A stretch of 40,194 bases of DNA from Oceanospirillaceae bacterium (GCA_018647765.1 JABGSN010000067.1:1-40194), one strand, 5' to 3'; numbered from the stretch's first letter, positions 16,008-24,671 are shown. The notes: generated from the letters alone by a model not told the origin. Program-made: numbers and translations.

Positions 16008-16592
16008 CTACTCTATATAGGGTTCAATCAACTGGACATCCATAGCATAGGCCGATTGCACATCCACACCATTAGCCATCCCAGATTCTGTTAGCTCGCT
16101 TTGTGAGCGCGTGGTATTGAGTGTGCCAGTAATCCACACTGGCAAGTAAATGCTTTCAAACTTAAAGCCTGTTTTTAGTTTGCCATAAATGATCTGATTA
16201 GCAGGTGGAGGCGGCGTGTGCGTACATGCCCCAAAATAAGGCACGAGGAGAAACTCCTTAAGCAAAGTGCCACTAAACTCAAGTGGTAGCACAAAACCTG
16301 GTATTCTTACCTGCTGTCCATCAAAAGCTTCCACCACAGGCGCTGCATCAAACATAGCTTGCACAGTTTGCTCTAAAATCACCAGTTCATTTTCAGAAAG
16401 CGCGTAATATTCTTCATCAGTCATGTCTTCAAACACTTGGTTTGGGTTCCAGTTTTGAGGAATTAACACCTCCCAATCTATTTCAGTGGAGTCAGCTGCA
16501 ACGGCTTTGCAGCCCATAAAACAAGACAGCACCATAGTAAGCGCCCAGATGAGCCAAAAGTGGCTATAGGTAACATCAATATTTTTCATCAA
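16008..16592 (-). CDS. DUF3299 protein of the zinc-uptake (Zrg-like) operon
   Basis: A 194-residue exported protein. The N-terminus is a signal sequence or lipoprotein-type signal (ALTMVLSCFMGC, Cys at about residue 28). The DUF3299 core reads VRIPGFVLPLEFSGTLLKEFLLVPYFGACTHTPPPPANQIIY. It is the last gene of a leftward operon with DUF2796, ABC ATPase and permease genes, 11 bases after the permease. DUF3299 proteins accompany such ABC systems; in Vibrio the comparable zrg operon is a zinc uptake system. A role as periplasmic or envelope-anchored partner of the permease is inferred. The sole conserved Cys in YFGACTHTPPPP could bind metal. Confidence 0.85.
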   Translation of the reverse strand: MMKNIDVTYSHFWLIWALTMVLSCFMGCKAVAADSTEIDWEVLIPQNWNPNQVFEDMTDEEYYALSENELVILEQTVQAMFDAAPVVEAFDGQQVRIPGFVLPLEFSGTLLKEFLLVPYFGACTHTPPPPANQIIYGKLKTGFKFESIYLPVWITGTLNTTRSQSELTESGMANGVDVQSAYAMDVQLIEPYIE

Positions 16593-16603
16593 GTTCTTCT
16601 ATG

Positions 16604-17854
16604 TTATGAGCGAATAGACATGCCATCTGCTAAAGAGTTTTTATACGCACGGTAAGCAGGCACTAGGCCTACAATAAAGCTAGCTGTTAGTAGCACACAC
16701 ACCATGCCAAGCTCTCTAATATTGGGCGCAGTGATAGGGATAAATAAGCCGTAGTTTTTTTCTATAATAGGCTGGGCTAACCAGATGCCCGAATAGAGCA
16801 ATGCCAGGCCTAATAAAATGCCAGCAATAGTTAATAATACAGTTTCTGTAATGAGTAAACCCATAATATGCCAGTGACTGGCCCCTACCGAGCGTAAAAT
16901 AGCTACTTCGCGCCTGCGCTCATTAAGCCCTGCTAGAGAGACCGCTAGCATGCCTGTGAGTGCTGCTAATACTACAAACATAGAAATAATTAGCAGCGCT
17001 TTTTCTGCTACAGACATCAAATTCCAGAGCTCGTGAAGGGCTATGCCAGGAAAAATAGCCAATAACGGCTCAGATTTATATTCGTTGATATAGCGCTGCA
17101 TTTTGAATGAGGCTATTTTACTGTCCAGCCCCACCAAAAAAGCGGTGATCGATTCTGGTTGCAGGTTAGCTTCTGTAAGCGCTTTACTTGCCTTGCGCTT
17201 TTTTACAGCGCCCTGCCAGTTTACATGCATTGCCTCTATACCGGCCAAGCTAACATGCAAGGTTCTATCTACAGGGGTGCCCGTGTGCTTTAAAATGCCA
17301 CTGATAACAAATGGCTTGTCTTTATGTTGCGTAAAGCTTGCGCTACCAGTGCCGTGAGAAACGATCACTTGGTCACCGATAGCATAGTTTAATACATTGG
17401 CTACTTCTGACCCAATCACCGCATCGAATACACCTTCAAACTGCTTGCCAGAAGCAAATTCAAGTGTGCGTTGTTCACCGTATTGGTAAACCGAAAAATA
17501 ATCCCTACTTGTACCCATCACCCTAAAGCCTCGGTGTGAATCACCTAGCGAGATAGGAATGGTCCATTTCACACCTTTTTGCTGGGCTATATCTTGATAG
17601 CTTTGAAAGCTAATGTTGTTGGTGGCGTCACCAATGCGAAACACAGAGTAGAGCAACAGCTGAATAGACCCACTACGGGCACCTACTATTAAATCTGTAC
17701 CCGATATTGTGTTTGCAAAACTACTTTGTGCGTTCACCCGCACTTTTTCCACACCTAGCAAAAGAGCCACACTCATAGCGATAGAAAAAATCGTTAGCAT
17801 GGCCGTGGAACGCCTACTTTTAAGGCTCTTTCTGGCTAATAATCTAAGATTCAT
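16604..17854 (-). CDS. ABC transporter permease (FtsX/MacB-like) of the zinc operon
   Basis: A 416-residue membrane protein with the FtsX/MacB/LolC layout: one N-terminal transmembrane helix (about 18-40), a large periplasmic domain (about 41-275), and three C-terminal helices (about 280-305, 333-362, 382-402). The coupling region LNERRREVAILRSVGASHWHI is typical. Such transporters are mechanotransducers more than channels, so a zinc system of this type probably acts on an envelope partner rather than moving ions through a classical pore. The start overlaps the ATPase stop by 4 bases. Confidence 0.9.
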   Translation of the reverse strand: MNLRLLARKSLKSRRSTAMLTIFSIAMSVALLLGVEKVRVNAQSSFANTISGTDLIVGARSGSIQLLLYSVFRIGDATNNISFQSYQDIAQQKGVKWTIPISLGDSHRGFRVMGTSRDYFSVYQYGEQRTLEFASGKQFEGVFDAVIGSEVANVLNYAIGDQVIVSHGTGSASFTQHKDKPFVISGILKHTGTPVDRTLHVSLAGIEAMHVNWQGAVKKRKASKALTEANLQPESITAFLVGLDSKIASFKMQRYINEYKSEPLLAIFPGIALHELWNLMSVAEKALLIISMFVVLAALTGMLAVSLAGLNERRREVAILRSVGASHWHIMGLLITETVLLTIAGILLGLALLYSGIWLAQPIIEKNYGLFIPITAPNIRELGMVCVLLTASFIVGLVPAYRAYKNSLADGMSIRS

Positions 17855-18576
17855 AGCTCTAACTCGTGGTGTTGGTTGATGACTGACATGTCCACCACTG
17901 AATCAAACAAGTGTTGATGGGTTGGGTCATGGCTTACATAAAGCAGTGTAGAGCCACTAAGCTTTATTTCATCAAACAAAAGCGTCATAAATGCTTCTCT
18001 AGCATCATAATCTAAAGATGACGTAGGCTCGTCTGCTATGATTAGCTGAGGTTGGCCAATCAACGCTCTGGCTGCTGCCACACGCTGCTGCTGCCCCACA
18101 CTTAGCTCACTTGTAGTGCGATCAAAGCTAAACTTACCTTTAGCATACAAACGGCTTAACAAGTAAATTGCTTCCTCTATCACGCTGCCCGAGCGTTTAA
18201 TTGCATTATCACGCCTTAACTTTGAGAAACGACACGGCAGCGTCACATTTTCTAATATGGATAGATAAGGAATCAAATTAAATTGCTGGAAGATAAAGCC
18301 AATATGATTGGCGCGCACCTTATCTCTCTGTAACTCTGTAAGTTGACAAAAATCATGCCCCACAATGTTAACCTGCCCTTGCTGGGGCGTGACAATGCCA
18401 CCAATAATATTTAACAATGTAGACTTACCAGAGCCAGACGCTCCACGCAGAAAAACATGCTCATGCTCTTCTACGCGCAGGTGAGCCGACTTAATCGTAG
18501 GTTTTGCTTTAGCATGCCAAGCAAAATCTACCCCTTCTAGGTCTATTAAGGTGGGCTTAGAGGCAGGTTTAATCAT
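17851..18576 (-). CDS. ABC transporter ATP-binding protein of the zinc operon
   Basis: A 241-residue LolD/MacB-type ATPase. Walker A GASGSGKST is at about residues 45-53, the Q-loop at IFQQFNL, the signature SELSVGQQQRV at about 156-166, and Walker B LIIADEPTSSLD at about 178-189. It pairs with the adjacent FtsX-like permease; its start overlaps the zrgA stop by one base (TGATG). It energises the system at the cytoplasmic face. Confidence 0.92.
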   Translation of the reverse strand: MIKPASKPTLIDLEGVDFAWHAKAKPTIKSAHLRVEEHEHVFLRGASGSGKSTLLNIIGGIVTPQQGQVNIVGHDFCQLTELQRDKVRANHIGFIFQQFNLIPYLSILENVTLPCRFSKLRRDNAIKRSGSVIEEAIYLLSRLYAKGKFSFDRTTSELSVGQQQRVAAARALIGQPQLIIADEPTSSLDYDAREAFMTLLFDEIKLSGSTLLYVSHDPTHQHLFDSVVDMSVINQHHELEL

Positions 18577-19139
18577 CAGTGGGTTAATTCAATCAATGTG
18601 TTGTTGGAGTTTAACTCTTGTTTAATTTGTCCACCAGAATAAATGACCTGCACATCTAGGTCTGCAATGGCTGGGAAAAACTCAAACAAGTTAACTTTTA
18701 TAGCGGCTAAATTATTAAGCTGATTACATGTTAATTCATACTCTGCAATAAACTCTGCATGTTCACTTAAAGGGGTTTCATCATGATCTTCGTGCTCTTT
18801 GTGGCCTTCTTCATGCTCAGTCACCCAGTTGGCAGATGACTTTACTATTTGGCAGGATACATCACCTACTAAGCTAAACAGGGCATCGACATTAGACAGG
18901 AAGTCTGTGGCCTGTTTAATTAATAACAGCTGTTGCTTATCATCAGTAGTATATTCAAAGCCAACGATATTCACAGCGGGTGATTCAAAACTCATTTGAA
19001 TAGTATCGGTATCTATTGCGATGTCTAGATTAGCGCTACCGTGCTCATGCGCATCTAGCTCGCTAGCTATTGCATGGTGAGCAGGTAATGTGAGCATAAG
19101 ACTAGCAAGCATTATTGTTATTGAATTTGATAATTTCAT
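18576..19139 (-). CDS. zrgA: DUF2796 / ZrgA-family zinc uptake protein
   Basis: A 187-residue exported protein. The signal peptide covers about residues 1-25 (IMLASLMLTLPAHHAIA), and the mature protein begins ELDAHEHGSANLDIAID, the conserved HEHG start of DUF2796. A central His/Glu-rich stretch (HEEGHKEHEDHDETPLSEHA) is the likely zinc-binding segment. DUF2796 proteins include ZrgA of the Vibrio zinc-regulated zrg operon. It is the first gene of the operon and has a Zur-type operator just upstream, in keeping with induction under zinc starvation. Confidence 0.88.
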   Translation of the reverse strand: MKLSNSITIMLASLMLTLPAHHAIASELDAHEHGSANLDIAIDTDTIQMSFESPAVNIVGFEYTTDDKQQLLLIKQATDFLSNVDALFSLVGDVSCQIVKSSANWVTEHEEGHKEHEDHDETPLSEHAEFIAEYELTCNQLNNLAAIKVNLFEFFPAIADLDVQVIYSGGQIKQELNSNNTLIELTH

Positions 19140-19155
19140 TAATATTCCTTAGTAA

Positions 19156-19170
19156 TGTTATAACATAACA
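19156..19170 (-). promoter_or_regulatory. Zur box before zrgA
   Basis: The 15 bases TGTTATAACATAACA match the gammaproteobacterial Zur core TGTTATANTATAACA at 13 of the 14 defined positions, with outer arms TGTTAT/ATAACA forming a perfect inverted repeat. It ends 16 bases before the zrgA ATG, next to a TAATAT -10-like sequence on the minus strand and just upstream of the AAGGA ribosome binding site, so bound Zur would block transcription start. The consensus is recalled knowledge; no motif scan was run. Confidence 0.82.
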
Positions 19171-19442
19171 ATAATATTAGCATGAAAGAAATGATAAATA
19201 AACACCTCAGCAACCAGCTCAGATATACTTTTACCCGACTCTGTTTCAATCAACAATTTACCAAGAATAACTGATCTTCTAGCCCAAGGGCAGAACAGAG
19301 TTAAATCTAAGGTATAGGTCAATTGTAGGGCCTCTTGACAAGAGCACGGCAAACAGGCTCTAAAAGGTCTACTATTGCTGGGTTCTTGGCTTAATTCAGG
19401 AGGTTTTTATTCCTGTTTTCCTAAGCTTATAAGGACTTCATT
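19171..19442. other. intergenic region between zrgA and the helicase remnant
   Basis: No supported gene. A 64-codon open frame on the minus strand (19158-19352) runs through the Zur box and resembles nothing known. An AAGGA site at about 19431 serves the GTG of the P-loop fragment. The DNA is AT-rich, like the zrg operon and unlike the cobalamin genes to the right. Confidence 0.5.
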
Positions 19443-19759
19443 GTGAATTACCAAATTCAACCTACAATCAAAGTCATAGACGCTAATATGGGATCGGGCA
19501 AGACTACCTATATTATTAACCAACTGAATAACGAAAAGGACCGAAGCAAACGTTTCTTTATCGTAACGTTATACCTTAATGAATTTTATCGTCTGATGAA
19601 GGCGATACCTAGCCTATGCCTCAAGTCACCGAATGAGGATGACCCTAAGTCTAAGGAACTCCTGCAGCTAATATAGAGACCCGCAAATCAAACCGTAAAC
19701 CCGCCCAAAAGGCTTTTAATAAATGGGGTTCAGCGGCTAGGGGTAAGTCGGAAGTTTGA
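19443..19759 (+). pseudogene. remnant of a phage-type P-loop helicase
   Basis: The first frame (GTG 19443 to 19676) encodes 77 residues starting with a Walker A motif in the context IDANMGSGKTTYIINQLN, then RFFIVTLYLNEFYRL, which resembles the start of DEAD-type helicases of phages and mobile elements. The frame stops before any other helicase motif. In another frame, bases 19676-19759 read ETRKSNRKPAQKAFNKWGSA and end at a stop, a basic tail that may be the 3' end of the same gene. Most of the gene is thus deleted. It fits with the other decayed mobile genes around the zrg operon. Confidence 0.6.
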
Positions 19760-19863
19760 GTCCAAAACAACAGCCTAAACAGGCCTGCATACACCAAAGT
19801 GCTAGGGTTAGGGCAAGTAAATACTGTACACGGCGGGGCAAAAAATTCATAACCAGTTCTTTG

Positions 19864-20736
19864 TTAAGGGCTATATCGAGGGCGTTGGGTGGCGCGTAAA
19901 TTAAGTACTAAGCCAGCAATAATGAGGGTCGCAGCAAGCCACTTCCACCATGGCATCGACTCACCTAATACCAAACTCGATGCGCTCATGCCGAACACTG
20001 GCACTAATAAAGCCCATGGGGCGACCAAAGCCGCGGCATGGCGCTGCAATAACAAATTCCATAAACCATAACCGAGCAAGGTGTTGCCAATGGTTTGCCA
20101 GAGCACAATACTCCAAGCCTGCCAGCTAGACGAAACTAAACCTTGGTTAATCGCCTCTAGGCCTTCAAAATAATAGGACATAAGGGCTAAGGGTGGTACC
20201 GCAAATACCGAGGACCAAGCGATAAAGGCGATAATATTAACTTTGCCAGCATGTTTGGCTACCAAGTTACCCGCTGCCCAACTTAAGGCCGCAATTAAAA
20301 TCACGCCCAGACCAATACTGGTGGCGTCGGTGTCGCCTTGTACGGCAATGATGCCGATACCGACAAACGAAATGGCTAAGGCGATGAGTTGTTGAAATTG
20401 TACCCGTTCGTTAAACAGTAGCACTGCCAAGAGGATGGTGAAAACGGCTTGTATCTGAATCACTAGTGACGCTAAACCGGGCGACATGTGGCTGCCCATA
20501 ACCCAAAACAGTAAGCCAAATTGGCCAAGCCCAATCAATACGCCATAGGCAATTAAATAACGCCAAGGCACTTGTGGTCGAGGTAGAAAAAATATCAGTG
20601 GTAATGCAGCGAAGGTGAAACGCAGGGTGGCGAATAAGAAGGGCGGTAAATCGTTTAATCCTAACTCGATAAAAACAAAGTTGGTGCCCCAGATCAGGGC
20701 AACGAAAATGGCTAAAGTTTGGTGTATGGGGGGCAT
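19864..20736 (-). CDS. EamA/DMT-family transporter
   Basis: A 290-residue inner-membrane protein with about ten hydrophobic segments in two EamA repeats (first starting LAIFVALIWGTNFVFIELGL, second near LGVILIAALSWAAGNLVAKH). The WGTNF motif is typical of this drug/metabolite transporter group, which exports amino acids or other small molecules. It lies 25 bases beyond the coiled-coil gene in the same direction as the cobalamin cluster, so it may be co-transcribed, but a link with B12 is not shown. Substrate unknown. Confidence 0.88.
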   Translation of the reverse strand: MPPIHQTLAIFVALIWGTNFVFIELGLNDLPPFLFATLRFTFAALPLIFFLPRPQVPWRYLIAYGVLIGLGQFGLLFWVMGSHMSPGLASLVIQIQAVFTILLAVLLFNERVQFQQLIALAISFVGIGIIAVQGDTDATSIGLGVILIAALSWAAGNLVAKHAGKVNIIAFIAWSSVFAVPPLALMSYYFEGLEAINQGLVSSSWQAWSIVLWQTIGNTLLGYGLWNLLLQRHAAALVAPWALLVPVFGMSASSLVLGESMPWWKWLAATLIIAGLVLNLRATQRPRYSP

Positions 20737-20761
20737 ACTAGCATCCTGCTATGGGCGGTAT

Positions 20762-21211
20762 TTAGCGGTGGCTGCCGAACTTCATTTTACCAAGTACAAT
20801 ACGTTCGCCACTTATAACCGGTTCGGGTTCCGGGGCTTCTGCTGACTCATCTGGGGTTCGATACATGGATTTACGTTTTAGCTTAACAGCCGCTTGATGG
20901 ACTGCTTCTTGCTCGTCAGCTATAGCTTGACGCTGACGTTTTAGTTGCTCCAAATCATTGGTTTTAGCGACTAACTTGGCTTCTAGCTTGGCCATGCGTT
21001 CGTTGGCATCTACAGTTGAGTCTGCTAGACCTTTGGCCATATTAGCTAAGGCCTTATCGGACAAAGCTTTATCGGCTCCTGTGCGAGAGGAAATTGGTTG
21101 GCTGAGGGCTTCGGCAAATACAGAGGCGCCCGTTTTATCCGCATATACATGCAAGGCAGATTCACATTGTTGTAGTAATTTAGCTAGCTCTTTCTCTGTG
21201 TTTTTGCTCAT
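20762..21211 (-). CDS. hypothetical coiled-coil protein downstream of cysG
   Basis: A 149-residue, charged, soluble protein that I do not recognise. Residues about 60-112 are a probable coiled coil (ANERMAKLEAKLVAKTNDLE then QLKRQRQAIADEQ). The C-terminal tail is Pro/Glu-rich (ESAEAPEPEPVISGERIVLG). A good AGAGGG site precedes the ATG, and it starts 12 bases after the cysG stop, so it is in the same transcript. No enzymatic motif or Cys/His cluster is visible. Confidence 0.7.
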   Translation of the reverse strand: MSKNTEKELAKLLQQCESALHVYADKTGASVFAEALSQPISSRTGADKALSDKALANMAKGLADSTVDANERMAKLEAKLVAKTNDLEQLKRQRQAIADEQEAVHQAAVKLKRKSMYRTPDESAEAPEPEPVISGERIVLGKMKFGSHR

Positions 21212-21223
21212 ATTAAAACCCTC

Positions 21224-22624
21224 TTAACTGGCGTCTCGCTCTGATGCGAACCAGGCCAGTTTAGCATGTAAACTGACTACGCGCCCGACTACAAATAGTG
21301 ACGGTGACATAACCTTCTCAGCTTCAATCATATGTGGCAGGCCCGTTAAATCGGACACCAATACCCGTTGGTCCTGGGTGGTGCCTTTTTCTATTAAGGC
21401 CACGGGCATTGTTGCATCCATACCGTGGGCTATAAGTTGCTGACAAATATAGGGTAAACCTTTAAGACCCATATAAAACACTAAGGTCTGGCCTTTTACA
21501 ATGAGTTCGGGCCAAGCCAAGTTGACGCTGCCATCCCTTAGCTGGCCGGTGACAAAACGCACTGATTGGGCATAATCTCGATGTGTTAACGGGATCCCCG
21601 AATAGGCTGAGCAACCACTGGCTGCAGTAATGCCCGGCACCACCTGAAACGGCACCTGCTGTTCGGCTAAGGTTTCGATCTCTTCGCCACCACGACCAAA
21701 AATAAACGGGTCGCCGCCTTTTAAACGAGCCACACGTTTACCTTGCTGGGCATAGTCAACCAACAGTTGATTAATACCCGTTTGAGGCACGCTATGGTTG
21801 GCCCGACGTTTACCAACATAAACCCGTTCAACTAAAGGTGGTACTAACGCCATCACACCGTCTGAAACTAAGGCGTCGTACAGTACAACGTCGGCTTTTT
21901 GTAATAAACGAAAGGCCCTTAAGGTGAGTAAGTCTGGGTCACCAGGGCCTGCACCAATAAGGTAAACCTCGCCTTGTTCACCTAACTTATCGGCAGAGGC
22001 TAGGGCTTTCTTTAGCAAGGCTTCGGCTTCGTCTTGTTTGCCAGAAAAAACAGCCTCTGCTACGGCGCCTTGGAGGACTTGATGCCAAAAGCTAGATCGG
22101 TCTGTGGTGCTCGGCAAGGACTGTTTTACTTGCTCACGATAGCGGCCCACTAGCGCCGCAAGTTGACCATAGGCTTTGGGTACAAATTGTTCTAACTGTT
22201 GTCGCAATATACTGGATAACACCGGCGACGCGCCGCCGTTGTTAATGGCAATAGTCAAGGGTGCTCGGTCGATGGTGGCACCAAAAATCACATTGCCATC
22301 GTCTGGCGCATCGGCGACGTTGATTAATAAACCCATGGCTTTTGCATGCTGGGCTATGGTTTGGTTAACAGCGCGGTCGTCGGTAACGGCTAATATCAGC
22401 CCATATCCCAACATTACTTCATCGTTGGTGTAGGCATCAATAGTGACTGTGCCGCCCGCAGACTCAACGAGTGTGCGCAGTGGCTCAACCACAGCCGTAG
22501 CCAAGATGTCGCAAGCGACGCCGGCATCCAATAATGAATTAGTACGACGCTGGGCAATTTTGCCACCACCAACGATGAGGGCTTTGAGGTTTTGGGTGTT
22601 GTGAAACAGAGGGAAATAGCTCAT
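21224..22624 (-). CDS. cysG: siroheme synthase CysG (SUMT / dehydrogenase / chelatase)
   Basis: A 466-residue fusion of normal CysG length. Residues 1-about 205 are the precorrin-2 dehydrogenase/ferrochelatase part: NAD site GGGKIAQRR at about 19-27, the DAP region INVADAPDDGNVIF, and GGASPVL holding the conserved Ser. Residues about 218-460 are the uroporphyrinogen-III C-methyltransferase (SUMT): YLIGAGPGDPDLLTLRAF and GGDPFIFGRGGEE. It makes precorrin-2, sirohydrochlorin and siroheme, and so supplies the entry point of the corrin pathway; sirohydrochlorin is the substrate of the CbiX chelatase found at the right end of the window. It follows cobC by 14 bases. Confidence 0.95.
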   Translation of the reverse strand: MSYFPLFHNTQNLKALIVGGGKIAQRRTNSLLDAGVACDILATAVVEPLRTLVESAGGTVTIDAYTNDEVMLGYGLILAVTDDRAVNQTIAQHAKAMGLLINVADAPDDGNVIFGATIDRAPLTIAINNGGASPVLSSILRQQLEQFVPKAYGQLAALVGRYREQVKQSLPSTTDRSSFWHQVLQGAVAEAVFSGKQDEAEALLKKALASADKLGEQGEVYLIGAGPGDPDLLTLRAFRLLQKADVVLYDALVSDGVMALVPPLVERVYVGKRRANHSVPQTGINQLLVDYAQQGKRVARLKGGDPFIFGRGGEEIETLAEQQVPFQVVPGITAASGCSAYSGIPLTHRDYAQSVRFVTGQLRDGSVNLAWPELIVKGQTLVFYMGLKGLPYICQQLIAHGMDATMPVALIEKGTTQDQRVLVSDLTGLPHMIEAEKVMSPSLFVVGRVVSLHAKLAWFASERDAS

Positions 22625-22638
22625 TAAATTGCCTGTAA

Positions 22639-23697
22639 TTAGCGCCGAGTATGCAGCGATTGAAGCCAGTTTTGACAGCGTTGTATGGCCTTGGTTTGGC
22701 TTAAATCAATATTACCAAAGCGTAACAAACTCTTGCTGGAGTTGATATCCACTGGACGTAAAAGTATGCCCTGTTCGGCTGCACTCTGGTGCAGTTGATG
22801 GGCTAGATTGGGGGTCATGGCAAAACTGCGAAACAATTCGTGCTGCGCGGCCAAACTTGCACCCAGTTGTAACAGTGGTTGCTGCCATAAGTGCAGTTGT
22901 GTGGGTGCTTGGAGGATTAATTGTTGGCGCATGTGTTGTTGCCAAACTTGGTCATTAAGCGCTGCTATGGCAATGCTCTGCGCTGGACCGTTCACCGACC
23001 ATGGTCCAATATACTGTTGCAATGCGGCTAACACCCGTGGCGAAGCGAAGGTAAAACCTAAACGTATGCCCGCCAAGCCAAAAAATTTCCCGACCGAGCG
23101 TAATATCACCACATTATCAGGCAGTGTTTGGCATAACAGGCTGGCCGAGGGCTGGGTGTCGATGAAAGCTTCATCAACGACTAAGAAGCCGTTATTGAGT
23201 TGCTGCGCCCAGAGCAACAATTGTGCCACTGAGAATAACGTGCCGGTGGGGTTGTTAGGGTTAATGATCACTAAGTGGCCGACTTCATCATTGGCCATAG
23301 CGTTGTCGATTTGTAGAGTGGCTTGCTGCACACAAAGGCCATTATAGGTTTTAATAGGGCCGCACTGGTGCCAACCATGGCGATGTTCTTGGTACCCCAC
23401 GTCGGCCAACCAAGCGGTTTTGGTGCTACCTAAGGCACGTAAAACCCGTGGTAATAGCTCAATAATGGGCTGGCTGCCGCTGCTGGCTAAACAAGCGTGC
23501 TGCCCATAATAGCCTGCGGCTGCATCCATTAAGGCGGGTTGTAAATAAGGCAAACGTTGCCACACTTCGGCTGCAACGACAGGTGCTGGGTAGCTGTGTT
23601 GATTGATGCCGGTAGACAGGTCGAGCCAGTCGTCGGCCGGGCGACCAAAGATGTTAGAGGCTGCGTGTAAATCACCGCCATGGAACAATTGGCTCAT
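22639..23697 (-). CDS. cobC: L-threonine-O-3-phosphate decarboxylase (CobC; CobD in Salmonella naming)
   Basis: About 352 residues from the ATG at 23697 (MSQLFHGGDLHAASNIFGRP); a start at 23739 is possible but overlaps the preceding gene and the conserved HGG begins here. It is a histidinol-phosphate-aminotransferase-like PLP enzyme: LDLSTGINQHSYP at the N-terminus, NPNNPTGTLFS, and the PLP lysine in LRSVGKFFGLAGIRLGF. It forms (R)-1-amino-2-propanol phosphate, the linker that joins the corrin ring to the lower loop. It sits right after cbiB, whose product uses this linker. Confidence 0.92.
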   Translation of the reverse strand: MSQLFHGGDLHAASNIFGRPADDWLDLSTGINQHSYPAPVVAAEVWQRLPYLQPALMDAAAGYYGQHACLASSGSQPIIELLPRVLRALGSTKTAWLADVGYQEHRHGWHQCGPIKTYNGLCVQQATLQIDNAMANDEVGHLVIINPNNPTGTLFSVAQLLLWAQQLNNGFLVVDEAFIDTQPSASLLCQTLPDNVVILRSVGKFFGLAGIRLGFTFASPRVLAALQQYIGPWSVNGPAQSIAIAALNDQVWQQHMRQQLILQAPTQLHLWQQPLLQLGASLAAQHELFRSFAMTPNLAHQLHQSAAEQGILLRPVDINSSKSLLRFGNIDLSQTKAIQRCQNWLQSLHTRR

Positions 23698-23716
23698 GGG
23701 GTGGCGCCCTCTGTCA

Positions 23717-24670
23717 TCAGATCCATACCAGCACCCCAATGACCAGCAACCACAATACCAAGCTATGATTCACCAAGTTGCAGGCGTCATCAATGCTTTT
23801 AGCGCTAGGTTCTACACCCGCACCGAGGGTGGGGCGGGTTTGGGTTTGGCCGTGGTACTGGGCACTGCCTCCTAACTCGACACCAATAGCGCCGGCTCCT
23901 GCGGCCATCACTGGGCCTGCGTTGGGGCTTTTCCATGTACCGGCCTGCTGACGCCAGCTGTGCCATGCGTTTTGGGTTTGGCCATTGAGGCTGCCGCATA
24001 AGGTGTAAGACATCGCCGTAAGGCGGGCAGGGATGAAGTTGAGCAGGTCATCAAAGCGTGCTGCAGCCCAGCCAAAATGTACATAACGTGCATTTTTGTA
24101 GCCCCACATGGCATCTAAGGTGTTACTCAGGCGATAAATCACCACGCCAGGCACCCCGGCCAGCATAAACCAAAACAAAGCGGCAAAAATGGCATCGGCA
24201 CCGTTTTCTAACACCGATTCGGTGGCGGCTTTGGCGATTTCTGCTTCAGTGAGGTTTTGGCTGTCGCGGCTAACAATTCGGCTTACAGCGTCGCGGGCGG
24301 CTAATAAGTCGCCCGCGCTAAGCGGAACGGAAATAGCTTTGGCGTGCTGTAATAAGCTGGTCCAGCCTATGGCGATATAAAGCACTAGGCTTGCAAACAG
24401 CGTTGAGAATACACTGTTAGCCGCAAGGGTTTGCTCTAGGCTGTAAGCGGCGAAGCCGAGTGGAACAATAGCCAGGGTTAGGGCTATAGCGCCGTTTAAC
24501 TGCAGGAGATTGCCGCGTCGCTGCGCTCCTTGCAATCCATCATCGCGATTAAGCCAGCGTTCCAAACCGTCTGCCAGGCCACCAAACCCTACCAGCGGGT
24601 GTAAGCGTTTAGGTTCTCCTAACCAATAATCCAAGCCTAAGGCAATGACCACAGCCATCAATATACTCAT
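23717..24670 (-). CDS. cbiB: adenosylcobinamide-phosphate synthase CbiB (CobD)
   Basis: About 317 residues from the ATG at 24670; a GTG at 24685 would add five. It is a membrane enzyme with about 4-5 hydrophobic segments. Family motifs are DYWLGEPKRLHPLVGFG at the N-terminus, SRDSQNLTEAEIAKAATESV and LENGADAIFAALFWFMLAG in the centre, and the DDLLNFIPARLTA segment. It attaches the aminopropanol phosphate linker to adenosylcobyric acid. A dispersed repeat is inserted in frame in the loop after the first segment. The start is one base from the cobQ stop. Confidence 0.93.
   Translation of the reverse strand: MSILMAVVIALGLDYWLGEPKRLHPLVGFGGLADGLERWLNRDDGLQGAQRRGNLLQLNGAIALTLAIVPLGFAAYSLEQTLAANSVFSTLFASLVLYIAIGWTSLLQHAKAISVPLSAGDLLAARDAVSRIVSRDSQNLTEAEIAKAATESVLENGADAIFAALFWFMLAGVPGVVIYRLSNTLDAMWGYKNARYVHFGWAAARFDDLLNFIPARLTAMSYTLCGSLNGQTQNAWHSWRQQAGTWKSPNAGPVMAAGAGAIGVELGGSAQYHGQTQTRPTLGAGVEPSAKSIDDACNLVNHSLVLWLLVIGVLVWI
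24510..24535 (-). repeat. dispersed GC-rich repeat inside cbiB
   Basis: Read on the minus strand, 26 bases match the repeat between cobJ and cobM (34271-34296) at 24 positions; the shared core is AGGAGCGCAGCGACG. The flanks GGATTGC and GGCAATC are near-inverted copies. In cbiB it is translated as LQGAQRRGNL, keeping the frame, in the loop between the first two membrane segments. This sequence type resembles a short interspersed repeat (CATTGCGAGGAGCG type) common in proteobacteria. Confidence 0.75.
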
Positions 24671-24671
24671 G

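Noticed and set aside
19158-19352. 64-codon minus-strand frame upstream of zrgA
   Set aside because: It runs across the Zur box, has no family resemblance and no convincing ribosome binding site.
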